Shown here: positions 10,820 through 22,660 of the stretch, piece by piece | How positions within the stretch are numbered: the first letter of the stretch is position 1 | Layout of the letters: every line of letters begins with the position of its first letter | Assembly: GCA_004431415.1 (NCBI GenBank) | Contig: QPMI01000620.1 | Location: 1-56,212 of the forward strand | Direction of reading: 5' to 3' | Length of the DNA stretch: 56,212 nucleotides | Source of the DNA: Cyanophora paradoxa | Taxonomy: Eukaryota > Glaucocystophyceae > Cyanophorales > Cyanophoraceae | The notes under the pieces: model-generated | Seen by the model: the letters and a program-made list of their open reading frames with translations, nothing else | The model's database searches: none | Told to the model about the DNA's origin: nothing | Translations under genes and position numbers: made by a program

Positions 10820-13800
10820 TGCAGGCGGTGCTGCGAAGGCGCGGCAGCGTCCCGGATGCGCTCGGCGAGGCGGGCCGGGGGTCCGCACGAGTCCACCCCG
10901 CGGCCGCGCGCGGCTCGGACGAGTCTGAGGAGGCGCTCGCGGCGCGTCGGGGTTCGAGACCCGCTGTGTTCTTCAGCGGGCGGCCGGCGGACGTCTCAGT
11001 GCAGCTGGCGCACGGGAGCGGCGACCCTCCGAGCGCCGGCGAGAGCTCGCATCAGCAGCAGCAGCACCTTCGGGAAGCGATCGAGAACAGCTTGCGGCCG
11101 ACCGGCCGCCTCCGGCTGCGCTTTCGGGACGCGGCGGCCGAGGCGCGGTTCGAGAAGGCGTACGCCGACGCGGGGCGCGCGCGGGTCCGCATCCTCCACA
11201 CCATCGCATCCATCAGCACGTTCGGGGACCGTGCGCGATGGATGGATCCCCGCCTTCGCTCGGGGAGCCGCTGAGCAGCCATTGATTCCGAACCGTTTCG
11301 CGCGCGCGCGCGCAGTGCTCGTCCCCTTGGTGGGCGGATCGGAGATCGCCGGCGCCTCGGCGCCCGGGGCCCGCGCGCCGGTCTCCATAGCCCTCCGCCT
11401 CGGCATCTTCGCCATCTGCTTCGCCCTCGCGCTCTTCTCGTGGACGGAGCGATGCCGGCGGCTCCCGCCGCGCCGCTTCTTCGCGGTGTACACGTGGGGG
11501 CCGGTCGCCGCGTACGCCCTCTTCTGCGTCCGCCGGGCCGCCGTCGTCTACCACGACGCGGGGGTGAGCGCACGCTCCCACGCCCGCCCACCCGCGCGCG
11601 CGCGCCTGCCCGCGGCCGTCCGCCCCCCTCGACTGACCGGGCGATTCGATGGTCGGTGAATCGATCGGTAACGCTTGCAGAGCTACGTTTACTGTGCGTT
11701 ACTACGTTTACTCATCTCGTTCATGATCAGGATTGCGGCACTGATTTAGACTGCGACCGCCGCTTCGAATCCGACGCAGACGACTTCTTTGCGGCGGCGG
11801 TCGCAATCGCGCTGTTCCTGTTCTGCCACATACCCCTCAAGTTCTCGACCGCCCTAGTACCCTACCTCGTATCCATGAGGCGCGCCCTTGCTTATTTACA
11901 CAATGCCGCCGGTCGAAGGACGTAGGGCCTGGACTCCTGTCGAAGCCCCTCTGAGCTTATCCCGCCCCACAGCATCGCGACGGAGCTGGTCGGAGCGTGG
12001 ACGACGCCCTCGCAGGCGCCCTCCAAGCTCCTCATCGCCGGGGCCTTCCAGGCCGTCCTGGGCACCACGACAGTCCTCGTCATCACCGCCGGTGCGCCCG
12101 CTTCGTTAAGTACTTGCCGTTGGTCGAGCTCGAGCTCTCGGGGCGGGGCAGGGGTGCGGTACGAGCTGGAGGCGCGGCGGAGCTTCCTGCAGACGGAGGC
12201 GGTGGAGCGGGCGCGGGAGGAGGCGGTCGCCCGCCAGCGCTCCGCCGTCGCCCTCCTCCGCACCCTCCTCCCGGACCCCGTCCGCCCCGCCCCGCCCCGC
12301 CCGGCCCCGTCCCGCCCGGCCCCGCCGAGCCGACGAGGGGCGGGCCAGGTGATCGAGGCGGTGCACCGGGACGAGTGGGGCCGCATCAACCGCCTCCACG
12401 CCAGCGCCACCGTCGTCTTCGTCTCCGCCGCCGGCGTGGCGGGGGCCGGGGCGGAGCTCGAGGGCGGCGGGGCGCGGGGGGCGCTGGCGGGGATGCGGGC
12501 GCTGATGGCGGCGCTGGAGGCGCTGGCGGAGCGGCACGGCGTCCTCAAGATCAAGTCCATCGGCTCCACCTTCATGGCTCGCCCCCGTCCCCGCCCCGGC
12601 CCCCCGCACGGCCGGCCTCTCACGCCGCCCCCCGCAGGGCGTCAGCGGCATTGCGTTCGACGCGGACGAGGAGGACGAGGTGGAGGAGGAGGAAGAGAGC
12701 CCGCGGGGTATGCGGCCGCGGCTTGGCTCGGGGTACGGGGCGGGGGACGGGCGCGTGCGGGGCCGCTGGCTGCGGCGGGGCGAGGGCGAGGGCGGGGCGC
12801 GGGTGCACCACACGGAGGCGGCGGCGGCCTTTGCGCTCGACGCGGTCGACGCCGCCCGGGCCCTCGCCTTCTCCATCAAGGCCGGCCTCTTCGAGTGCGC
12901 CCGCGACCGCCGCCGCTGCCGCCGGCGCCGGCGCGGCCTCACGACGCCGCCGGCGCAGGGCCCGCTGGTGAGCGGCGTGATCGGCTGCCGCCTCGCCTTC
13001 GACGTCTTCGGCGACGCGTGCGCCCCGCCCGCCCCGGCACGCTGCCCCGCCGCGCCGCTGACCCCTCCCGCCCCGCAGCTGCAACCTCGCGCAGCGGTGC
13101 CCCGCCCCGCGCAGCCCCCCACCGCCCGCCTCCGCCGCCCTGACCGACGCGGGGCGGCAGGATGTGCCTGCACGGGGTCGAGGGCCGCGTGCAGCTGCCG
13201 ACGGCGGCTCGGGACGCGCTGCAGGCGGCCGCCGAGCTGCGCGCCGCCGCCGACCCCGCGGGAGCCCCCGGCGCCCCCGCCTTCGCCTTCTCCCCGCCCC
13301 GCATCGTCCTCGTCAAGGGCCGCGGGCCGATCTCGTCCTGCCTCCTCGAGAGGGGCCGGCCGGGCGCATCCTCCCCAACCAAGGCGCCCGCTCGCGTCCA
13401 CGCGGTCCTGAGCGAAGCGGAGGACCCTTCGCCCGTGACCGCGAAGGGAACGTTCGCCGAGAGCCCGCCGCCCAAGGCCCGCGACCCTTCGCCGCCGCAG
13501 TTCTCCGCCTCGTGCCGCACGCGCCGCGCGAGCAACAGCGCCGCCAGCGACAGCACGGCGGGTAAACCTTCCCCCGCCCCGCCCTTCCGCCCGCAGCGGC
13601 CTCCTTCTGATACCCGACGCCAGGGGTACTCCGCTCTGTGGACGACGGGCCGGACTTTTCCCCCTTCGCGCACCTCAGGCGCGCCCAGCGTACCCCCCTG
13701 ACCAGCCTCTGTCTCCTGATTGCGACGCCCGCCCTCTACCCCCGCAGGATGGGCCTGGACATGCCCGCCGCCCCCTCAGGCCACCCCAGCGAGTCGCCGG

Positions 13801-14703
13801 AGGGGTCGGCGCCCACCACGCGGCGCTCGTCCGGCGCGTCCAGCACTTCCCGGCGCGGCGCGCGGGGCCCCGCCGGCCCCGCGTACCTCCCCTCCGCCTC
13901 CCTCATCTCCCGCCTCCCGACCTTCCCGCGGGCCGATCCCGACCCTCAGGCTCCGGAGGCCGGGCCGGGAGGGGGGCCCCGCACGCCCCGGACGCCCTTC
14001 CGCCACTCCCGCAGCGCCCGCGTCGCGCCGGCCGCCCTGCTCCCAAGAGACGCCACCGCCCCGGGGGGCTCGAGCCCGGACGCCTCGCCCCCCCGCCACG
14101 CTGCCCCGATCTCCCCCCCCTGGTCGCCCTCCCCTTTCCTCGTCCTGGCGGGCCGCCGCCCCTCCGTCGCTAGCCTCGGCCAGCCCCCCTCGCCCCTTTC
14201 GCCCTTCGTCTCCAGTCCCCCTGCCCGCCCGCGGGTGCCTCCGCCCCCGCGCCCGCTCCGCCCCCGTCCGCCCGCCCACTTTCGCCGCAGTCGTTCTTCA
14301 GCTGGAAGCGGAGCGCCCGGGTGCCGATCCAGAGACCCGACAAGAGGAGACGCTCGCACCGCTGGTGGCAGCTGCGATACCTCGATCCCGAGGACGAGAC
14401 TGCGTGCGCCGCTTGTACCCTCCGCAAGTCCCGTACCCCCGCGAGCGACGTGTACCCCCCAGTTATTGGGAGGCGTCGGCTCCGAGCCTCAAGATGGGCC
14501 TCCGGCAGCTGGTTCAGTGGGCTTTTCTGCACACTCTCATCTTTCCGGTACCCTCTTCCGTCCCATGTACCGTACCCCCTCCCTTTCTAATCCATACCCC
14601 GCGCAGATTGCGAAGCTGATGGCGAACAACACGGTTACCAACAAGCTCGTGGAGCGGTGCATACCCCGCCCCACACCCGTTCGCCTTTCCGTGCCCGACT
14701 AAC

Positions 14704-14736
<33 letters not shown>

Positions 14737-16793
14737 CCCCTCTCCCGCGCCCTCCCCCCGGCAGGTACCGCCTTCGAGCGATTGGCTTTCTGTTCATGCT
14801 GGGGGTACCGTCGCGATCTGGAAGTTGCCCCGGATCTCTGTGCGCTCCCCGACAGTCCTCCCCTGCCCCTCTACCCCTGCCCCCCCCCCCCCCTCACCTT
14901 AGCCCCTTCCCCAGCGGTTCTGGCGGCTAGCGGCGGCTCACCTGATCGTGGCCGGAGTGGCCCTCGGACCGTGCCTCCAGTACCTTTTTGAGTTTGGTGT
15001 GTACTGTACCCCGAAAGATTCCCCCTTCCCCCCCCCCCCCGAGAGCGATTCGAACCCCCGCGCAGTGTGGGAGCTCCAGCAGAACCCCCTCGACAGGATC
15101 GCGTACCCCGCCATGAGCCTCAGGTGAGCCCGGCCCAACCATTTCGTCGTGCACGGAAGCGCCGCGGGCGAGGGGCGAGCGAGCGAGCGAACGTTCGCCC
15201 GCTACGTTCGCAGCGACGCCGATGCGACGTTCGGGCTCGTCTTCTCGGCCTCCGTCGGCATGCTACCCTTCTGGCAGACCCAGGTACCCCCCCCCCCCCT
15301 TGGAAGAAACTACGCGCAAGCAGGAAAGCGAGCGAACGCGTATCCGCCTGCGTTCGCAGGCGTGGGTGGCCCCCATCGTGGCGTGCAGCGTCTTCACCGT
15401 TGCGAGCCGCCCCAACGACGTTGTGCCTCTCTGGCTCGGCCTCTTCGCGGCCGTCGTCAGCGCCGCCGGCTACCTCCGCGAGGCCGAGGCACGCAGGTGC
15501 GTCGAGCCTTGAGCTTGTGCGGCGGGTCCGGTTGCTCGCTGACGGCGCCTGACGCGCAGGGGCTTCGAGCTGCGGGGCCGGGCGGGGCGGGAGGCGCGGG
15601 TGGCGGCGGAGGCGGAGGCGGACACGCGTGCGCTCCTCGACCTCTGCCTCCCCCGCGCCGTCCTCCGCCGCCTCCCCGCCCCCTGGCCCCTCGCCCCGGG
15701 CCCCGACAACCCCCTCGCCTCCGCGTGCGCCCGCCGCCCCCGCCCCGCCGCCGTCGCCGAACGCTTTGTCTCACTGGCCATGGGGCCGGCGGCAGCGAGC
15801 TCGAGACGATGGAGTTCGAGAGCGTGGCGGTGCTGCAGAGCGACATCGTCGGCTTCTCGGCGCTCAGCGGCCGCACCGACCCGCACCGCCTCGTCGACGC
15901 CCTCAGTGCCCCCCGCCCCGCCCCGCCCCGCCCCGCCCCGCTTGTCTCACGTGCGCCCCGCCAGACGCGCTCTTCGCCGCCTGCGACGAGATCGCCGAGC
16001 GCCACGGCGTCCAGACCCTCCGCACCGCCGGCGGTCCGCCCCGCCCCTCCCCTTGCCGCACGCCCTGGCCCCCCCGCGTTGCTGAGGCGGCGGCGGCGGG
16101 CAGACTCGTGGGTGGGGCGGTGGGGCTGGAGGGCCCCGCGGGCCCGCGGGAGGTGGGCGCCCTGCTGCGCGCCGCCGACGAGATGCGGGCCCTCTACGAG
16201 CGGACCCGCGTCCTCGCCCGCCGCGCCGCGCCCATGAGCGGCTCGCTGCGCGTCGGCCCCGGCGGGGACGCGCGGGAGCGGCCGGCGGACTTCGGAGAGG
16301 GCAGCGGCCGCCTTGTGGAGGAGCCGGTGCGAGGGCCCGCCCGCCTGCCGGCCATGGCCGGCCGGGTGCAGCTGACGGGGTGCAGATCGCGGCGCGGATT
16401 GGGGTGGGGCTGGGGCGGGCGGCGGGGGCCGTCGTGGGGGCGAAGCGGTGGACGTGGGAGCTGGTCGGCCCCGCGGCGGACGACGCCGGCGAGATGGAGC
16501 GCACGGGCCTCCCCGCCCGCGTCCACGTGCGCTCTGCCCCCTCGCCCGCCCCGCTCTGCCCCCCGTCCCGCCGCCCCCGCCCACGCCGGGCGCAGGTGAC
16601 GGCGGCGGTGGCGGCGGGGGCGGGGCCGGGCTTCGCCTTCGAGCCCCGCGACGCAGACTCCGACTCCCTCCTCCTCGTCTCCTGCCCGGGGTCGAAGCCG
16701 CCCTCGATCCCGAGCCTCGGCCCCGGCCCCAGCGGCGTCGGCGTAGGCCTCAGATCCATCGCCTCGTCAACCTTGCGCGGCCCGCTGGAGTGA
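10820..16793 (+). CDS. Transmembrane class III nucleotidyl cyclase with two cyclase domains (multi-exon)
   Basis: The exons give the layout N-tail, membrane block 1, C1, membrane block 2, C2, as in animal-type transmembrane adenylyl cyclases, which make cAMP at the plasma membrane. N-tail: RLRFRDAAAEARFEKAYADA (11,115-11,180). Membrane block 1: SIALRLGIFAICFALALFSW and following (11,380-11,560), plus LLIAGAFQAVLGTTTVLVIT (12,030-12,090). C1: a helical linker (VERAREEAVARQRSAVALLR), then ALAERHGVLKIKSIGSTFMA (12,520-12,575). Membrane block 2 lies between 14,600 and 15,500 (RAIGFLFMLG; AAAHLIVAGVALGPCLQYL; GLFAAVVSAAGYLREAE). C2: VAVLQSDIVGFSAL (15,822-15,865), LRTAGD across an intron, then RIGVGLGRAAGAVVGAKRWT (16,392-16,450). 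C1 lacks both metal-binding Asp positions (VFVSAAG, SIGST), while C2 keeps them. A G-run near 16,115-16,125 may hide one lost base. The start ATG is a guess. Confidence 0.65.
14705..14735. repeat. 31-base C homopolymer in an intron
   Basis: Lies in the cyclase gene's intron between LVE and RYRLRAIGF. Similar C tracts mark many introns in the host part. Its length is unlikely to be exact in any assembly. Confidence 0.9.
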
Positions 16794-17932
16794 TTTCAAC
16801 AGATCTAGATAGAACTGTTTATGTAGCGGCCATCCTTTCAAAATCAGTTTAATTTGCGACTCGTCGAGTCCGTTTCGGGCCTCGCGCTGCGTTTGCAGTG
16901 CTAGTGTTCTTTGCAGTCTTCGGCCCATGCGATGGCCATGGCGCCGGCCCTCACACAGTCTACTTGCAATTGGGTACCTTCTTTTGTATGTACGTCTAGA
17001 TGCATATGGCGGTCCTTATATACTGGTTCGAATTCTCAGCATCACCTGTACACTTGCTTTAATTCTCATGCGAAGAGCCTTCAATTAATTGCGCGATGCA
17101 TCTGCTTGTTGATACCGATAAGCGCCTCGAAATCTTAAGCTTCAATGTGTGCGTGTACTTGAACTCGTTGCTGTTTTTGATGCGATCCGATGCATTGGAA
17201 ATGCATGACAGTCAATCGATATCGCCGAGTCGGCGTGCTTTCGAATTCTTTCGCAGTGCCATCATGTACCGCAGTACATATACATGTACGTTAAATTATA
17301 TAAACAAATGCATGATTTATGATTAAATTGATTATAAATTACCCAGCAATCCAGAACGGGGCACAACATTTCGCGATCGCTCGCGATCGGGGGGTACCGG
17401 TCGCTCGCTCGCTCGCTCGCTCGTCGCTCGCTCAATAGTTGGCGGATGCTGGCCCCCGCGCCCCTGGCCATGGCCCGGCCCGCGGCCCCCGGGCCCCGCG
17501 CACGGGGCCCGAGGAGATAGCCCGCCCCCGCGGCGCGGCCGGCCCCGCGGCGGGTACACGTAGACACCGCAGCCGCCCTTAGGATGACGCTCTAGATCTA
17601 AATATCGATATCTATGCGTCTGAACTGCGTGGCTAGAGCCTTCTAGGAACTGGGGACCTCCTTGCCCTGCAAGGCGGCGAGTCGGGCCAAGACCTGCGGT
17701 CGACATCGCCCGTGGGGCGTCAGACCGGGCGCGGGGATTAAGGGATGGATGGATGTGGGCGGCGCCGGCGCGCCTGCGGGGGGTGCGTCGCGGCGCGGAC
17801 CTGCACGCGGGCGCGGGGATGCGGTCAGAGGGGGCCGGAGCTCAGCTAACACGAAAGATGAAGCTCCTAGCTGAGCTACTATCTGGAACTTTTCCGGCAG
17901 GGATCTTCTCCGCAACTAGCGCTCAAGCCCGC
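16794..17932. other. Intergenic between convergent genes; (TCGC)n tract at 17,400
   Basis: Convergent 3' ends of the cyclase and the peroxiredoxin. The first 550 bp are distinctly less GC-rich than the genes. At about 17,399-17,432 there is a TCGC tetranucleotide repeat. No gene is supported. Confidence 0.5.
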
Positions 17933-19252
17933 TTATATTTTTGAATCGAATTCGAAAGGGCGCACGTTCTCGAAGCGCTCGCGGACGACGCCCTCGGGGT
18001 CGATGAGGAACGTGTTGCGCGCCGAGCCCGACCCGAACTTGAAGTCAAGCCTGGGGGTACGCGGTTTCAGGGGATGGAGGGGGGGAGGGGGGCGGGTGGG
18101 GGTGAGTTCGGGGGCACCAGGAGCCGTAGAGCCGTGAGACGGCGCCCCTCTGCGTGAACGGAAGGGGGGGTAAGGGGAACGAAGGTTCAGAATGAGGAGA
18201 GGAAGGTGGGGGTACAACGCCAACGTGAGGAGGGTGGGGGTGGGGAGGGTGGGGGGGGGAGCACCGGTTCTGCGTCGGAGAGGAGCGGGAACCGGAGGCC
18301 GTACTCGTCACAGAAACCTGAAGGGGGCGGGGGGGGGGGGGGGGGGGTAAGGGAAGCCGGAGTACAGGAAGGACCGATGGCGGGGGTACGGCCGCGGCGC
18401 ACCGTTGTGGGACTCGACAGTGTCGGCGGAGACGCCGACGACCTCCGCGTTCAGATCGTGGAACTGCTGCAGCGTCTCTGCGGGATCCGGAGGCGATCGG
18501 ATTGCTCAGGTTCGGGACTCAGGTGAGCGGGGGCGGGCGAGGGCGGGTTCGCGCGCGCCCTGGAACCGCCGCGCTTCGATGGTGCAGCCACTCGTGAAGT
18601 CGGCCGCTGCGTAGCGGCTCAGGTGAGTCCTCTTGAGGAGCGCCACGACGCCGGGGCGGATCAGATTCGGCGCGGCACACGCACGGTAGAAGTAGAGAAC
18701 GACCCAGGACTTGCCCTTGTAGTCGGAGAGCGTCACGGTTCCGTCCAGGCCTGCCGCGAGCGATTTAGCGGACGCGCGTCGTGGGCCGGGGGCGAACAGG
18801 CGGTCCGCGGCCGACTGGGCCGTGCGCGCGCGCGCGCGCGCCGCACCAGAGAGCGTAAAGTCGGGCGCCGGGGATCCGACCTCTGGTAGCTGCGCCCGCA
18901 TGCATATCGTTAGCTAGCGCGCATACGCCCCATCGCCTGTGCCCGCGCTCGCGCTCGCGCGGCGGCACGTGCGTACCTTCGTCGAGGTCGGGGCGGGCGC
19001 CGCCCGGGCAGGGGACGCCCCGGCGAGGCCCGCGGCGGTGAGCGCGAGGATTGCCGCCCTCCGCGAGACCGTTGCGGGTGCCGGCTGCCGGCTGGGGCCC
19101 GCGGACGACGACGCGAGGAACTGCGGCGTGCCCGCCGCGCGCTGGCCGGCCCGGGCGGGCGCCTGGAGATGCTTACGCTTTGCAGGCACCGGCGTGCCGG
19201 CGAACGCCGACGTGGACGAGCGGAGCGCCGGGACTGGCGCGACGAACATCAT
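17933..19252 (-). CDS. PrxQ/BCP-type peroxiredoxin with plastid-lumen leader (multi-exon)
   Basis: A thiol peroxidase that reduces peroxides. The leader starts MMFVAPVPAL. It ends its signal-peptide part at STSAFAGTP, like the ASAFAP cleavage motif of complex red plastids, and then has a twin-arginine lumen signal, SRRAAILALTAAGLAG, closing SPARAAP. After an intron the core follows: LPEVGSPAPDFTLSG, then LDGTVTLSDYKGKSWVVLYF, then the catalytic PADFTSGCTIEARRFQ. Next is ETLQQFHDLNAEVVGVSADT, then an exon with FCDEYGLRFPLLSD, and finally FGSGSARNTFLIDPEGVVRE, ending FEFDSKI. All junctions are GT-AG and restore a continuous PrxQ fold. The peroxidatic Cys is in SGCT. The PrxQ resolving Cys five residues later is replaced by Arg/Ala, so it may act as a 1-Cys enzyme. 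The start is the first Met of the leader. It lies head-to-head with the carboxypeptidase, start codons 49 bp apart. Confidence 0.88.
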
Positions 19253-19301
19253 TTTGTGTATCCCGTCTTGGCTGCCTTCAGGTACTAGTGCCTTTTCAGC
19301 A
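19253..19301. promoter_or_regulatory. Very short shared 5' region of two divergent genes
   Basis: Only 49 bp separate the predicted start codons of the peroxiredoxin (minus) and the carboxypeptidase (plus). Any promoter must overlap the 5' untranslated regions of both or lie inside coding sequence. I see no TATA box. Co-regulation is an inference from position only. Confidence 0.5.
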
Positions 19302-22300
19302 ATGCGCGGCCGGCTTCTGGTCCTCGCCGCGGCGCTGGTCTTGCTCTCCACAGCGGCGGCGCTGCGCGGCGAGTCCGCGCAGCGCCCGCTGGGCCCCGTG
19401 CCCTTCGCACCGGTCAAGCAGCATGGACAGGGCGCGCCCAAGCAGGAGCCCGGCGAGGCGCACCGCGTGCTACAGATCCCCGGCCTGGATCCGAAGGTGC
19501 GCTGGGCGCCCCGGCCCGAAAGCGCCGGCGCGCGCGGTTGTGTGCACGCAGCGAGCCAGCTCTTCCACGGCGCTCATACGTGCCATGAATACAGATGTTA
19601 AGCATCCAAACAGAGCGATTCGCCTTTGTTGAACGCGTCGCGCGCAGGCCCTCGGCCCCAGCTACGCCGGCTTCGTTCCGGTCCGATCCTTGCCGCGCCG
19701 CGCTTGCACTCGCGCGGCGCAGCAGACCAACTCTGACGCAGATCAACGCGACGGGGGCGGCGGACGGGGAGCCGGGAATGATGTTCTACTGGTTCGCATC
19801 CCTTCACTTAACTTGGATCCGGAATTTGATCCGAGCCGCCCGGCCGACGATGCTCGCGCCCCGATCGACGCGCGCTCCGCGCAGGCTCTTCGAGGCGGAG
19901 AAGGACGCCGAGAGCGCCCCGCTCGTGCTGTGGCTCTCCGGCGGGCCCGGCTGCTCGTCCACATTCGCCCTCCTCTTCGTGCGCGAAAGCGAATCAGAGC
20001 CCCCCGGATTCGAACCCATGACGCCCGATCCGCGTGCGCAGGAGAACGGCCCCTTCACCATCGACCGCGAGGGGACGCTGGAGACGAACCCGTTCTCGTG
20101 GCACAAGGTGGGCGTACCCCCCCTCCCGCAGCCACCCGCCCGTACCCCCCGTGACGCCCCGGCAGGTCGCGAACGTCCTCTGGGTGGACCAGCCCCTGGG
20201 TACCGGCTTCAGCTACGTCTCGGATCCGAAGGGGTATACCCGCGACGAGAGGACAATCGGTGGGCGTACCCCGCTTCATCTCTGCGCCCCTCTGGCGCCG
20301 ACGCCGTGCCCTCCGCAGCCGAGGATCTGTACTGGTTTATGCAGGGCTTCTTCGCGCTGCACCCCCGCTTCTACCCCCTCCCCTTCTACATTTTCGGCGA
20401 GAGCTACGCCGGGCACTACGGTACCCCCGCGCTCTAGGTCTCCGTGGCCGGTACCCCTCCTCGCCCGACCTCCCCCGCAGTCCCCGCGTTCGCGGCGCGG
20501 ATCCTGACGGCGGGGGCGGCGGGCATGGGGCCGTACCCCCCGAACCTCAAGGGCATCGGCATCGGCAACGGCATGACCGATCCGGTCGTCCAGGTACCCC
20601 CCTCCCTCCCCCCCCCCGCGCCCGTTTTCCGCTCCCTGACTCCGCTCCCTGCAGTACGGACAGTACTCGAAGGTGGGTGGGAGCGTGCGGGGCGGCGGCG
20701 CCCACGGCTGCAGAAAGATGCTTTAGAGGCTTTTACAGCCCGGCGGAGACCGATACCCCGATCGGGGGCTAACCCCGACCCCCGGCCCCGCCCCGCCACC
20801 CCCCCGCCCCGCCACGCCCCGCCCCGCCCCGCCCCGCTCTGCTCGGCTGCTGACCGACCCCGGCCCTCAGTTCGCGTACGCGCACGGCCTCATCGACGCC
20901 AACGCCGTCGCCCAGGCGAGCCCCGCCCCCGCCCCCGCCCCCGTCCCCCGTCCCCAGACTCCACGCTCCCCCGTCCTCCACGCCTCTAGATCTCTAGATC
21001 TAGATCTTCGAGCTCAAGTTTCAAGTCCTGTTGATTTCGACTCCTCGCCGAGCGCGCTGCTGACCGCGCGGGGCGGGGCGCGCGGGGTGGCGGCAGGCGG
21101 ACGCGAAGCACGCGGAGTGCGCGGCGGCCCGCGAGGCCGGCCAGCCCGTGCGCGTACCCCCCCTCCTACCCCCCTCCTCCTCCTCCCCCCCTCTTCTCCT
21201 CTCATCCTCCCCCCCTCCCCCCGGCAGCCCGGGGCGCTCTTCTCGCTCTGCAACGAGGTCTTCGGCGTCGTCCTCGCCGCCGCCGGGCCCGTCAACGTGC
21301 GCGTGCTAAAAGAGGCTGCGATCCGATGCGACAGAGAGACGCTAGCGCGTCGTCAGCGCAAGGGCTGAATGCTTGTACCTTCTTCGCGCGCGCGTTCGAG
21401 TGCTCAGGTGTACGACGTGCGGGACAGCTGCGTGACGCAGGGCGGCAGCTGCTACCAGACCCCGCAGGCCGCCGCCTGGCTCGCCGTGCGCCCCTCGGAT
21501 CGCATCCGATCAGATCTGATGTGATCCGATCGCTTCGTTCGCAGCGGGAGGACGTGCAGGAGGCGCTCCACGTGATCGCCCCCGGCCAGGCGAGCGTTCG
21601 CCCCGCCCCGCCAGCCCCCCCGCGCCCATACCCCCCTCCTCTCTCTACTCCCCACCCCTCCCCCAAATCTGCGCGCGAAGCTCCCTTCGCGCTTTTGCAG
21701 TGATTTCACCGCCGCTCGCCTGGCGCAGGCGACGCGGAAGTGGGAGATGTGCGACATGCGCGTCTACGAGAAGCTGCGGGGCGACTGGTGCGCCCCTAGG
21801 CCTGCGCGGGCGCCCTCTGCACCCCCCTTCCCCTTCCCCCCTTCCTTCGGAACCCCTGTGGCCTCGCCTCCGCCGACCCTGGCCATGGCTCCGCAGGTTT
21901 GTCCCGCAGAAGTTTGCGATCCCCCTCCTCCTCGAGCACTACAAGGTACCCCCCTCCTCCGCCCACCCCCCCCCGCCCGCGCGACGGTACCCCGCAGGTT
22001 CTCGTCTACGCGGGCGACATGGACCTGATCTGCAACCACATGGGCCAGAGCGCTTGGTGCTGTCCCCCCTAGGAGCTGTACCCCCCTTGGGGTACGGGAT
22101 TGAGGGGCGGTTTCCGTGCAGGCTCCAGCAAATGGAATGGACCGGGCGCCCCGGCTTCCTCGCCGCCCCCGTGCGCCCCCTTGAATCAGATCAGACCTGA
22201 TCTGATCTGATCTGATCTGATCTGAGCTGCCGGCGGCTTGGCGGCCCGCAGAGGCGCCTGTGGGCCCTGGGGGACGCCCTGGCGGGGTACGCGCACTCCT

Positions 22301-22660
22301 CGGGGCCCCTCACGTACCTCGTGCGCCGTACCCCTCCCCTCGTCCTCCTCCCCGTTTCGGCCGACGCGTACCCCGGCAGGTCGTGCGGAACGCCGGCCAT
22401 ATGGGTTCGCCGCCCCGCCCCGGCCCTCGAGATCAGATCAGATCTGATCTGATCTGATCTGATGTGAGCAGTGCCTATGGACCAACCAAGGGCGGCCCTG
22501 GGTGCGCGCCAATCCCCTCCTCTCGAAGAAGCCCGGATCATATAAAGTGGGCCTCTGCCTCAGACCCACCATAACGTTGACCGTCGCCCCCGCAGAGATG
22601 CTGCGGCTCTTCGTCACGGACGCCGAGATCGGTTCGGCGTCGGCGTCCCAACCAAATTAG
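19302..22660 (+). CDS. Secreted/vacuolar serine carboxypeptidase, family S10 (multi-exon)
   Basis: Removes C-terminal residues from peptides in the secretory or vacuolar lumen. A signal peptide is visible (MRGRLLVLAAALVLLSTAAA). Family blocks appear in order across GT-AG exons: LVLWLSGGPGCSS; ENGPFTIDREGTLETNPFSW; VLWVDQPLGTGFSYV; WFMQGFFALHPRF; the nucleophile block FYIFGESYAGHY; NLKGIGIGNGMTDP; FAYAHGLIDANAV; VYAGDMDLICN with the catalytic Asp; and VRNAGHMVPMDQPRAAL with the catalytic His. The protein ends EMLRLFVTDAEIGSASASQPN. The Ser-Asp-His triad is complete. Several introns open GTACCCCC, and two carry (GATCT)n repeats (about 22,186-22,224 and 22,432-22,463). The start is the Met that gives the signal peptide. 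Confidence 0.9.

Noticed and set aside
12106-13401. Long minus-strand open frame across the cyclase gene (431 residues)
   Set aside because: Antisense shadow of a GC-rich coding region. The plus strand gives cyclase motifs with proper splice sites.
15457-16584. Minus-strand 375-residue open frame opposite the C2 domain
   Set aside because: Low-complexity Arg/Gly/Pro translation, antisense to recognised cyclase motifs.
22502-22594. In-frame reading of the last carboxypeptidase intron (KKPGSYKVGLCLR)
   Set aside because: Splicing at GGTGCG and CCGCAG yields the family-typical VPMDQPRAALEMLRLF, so the stretch is intron despite being open.
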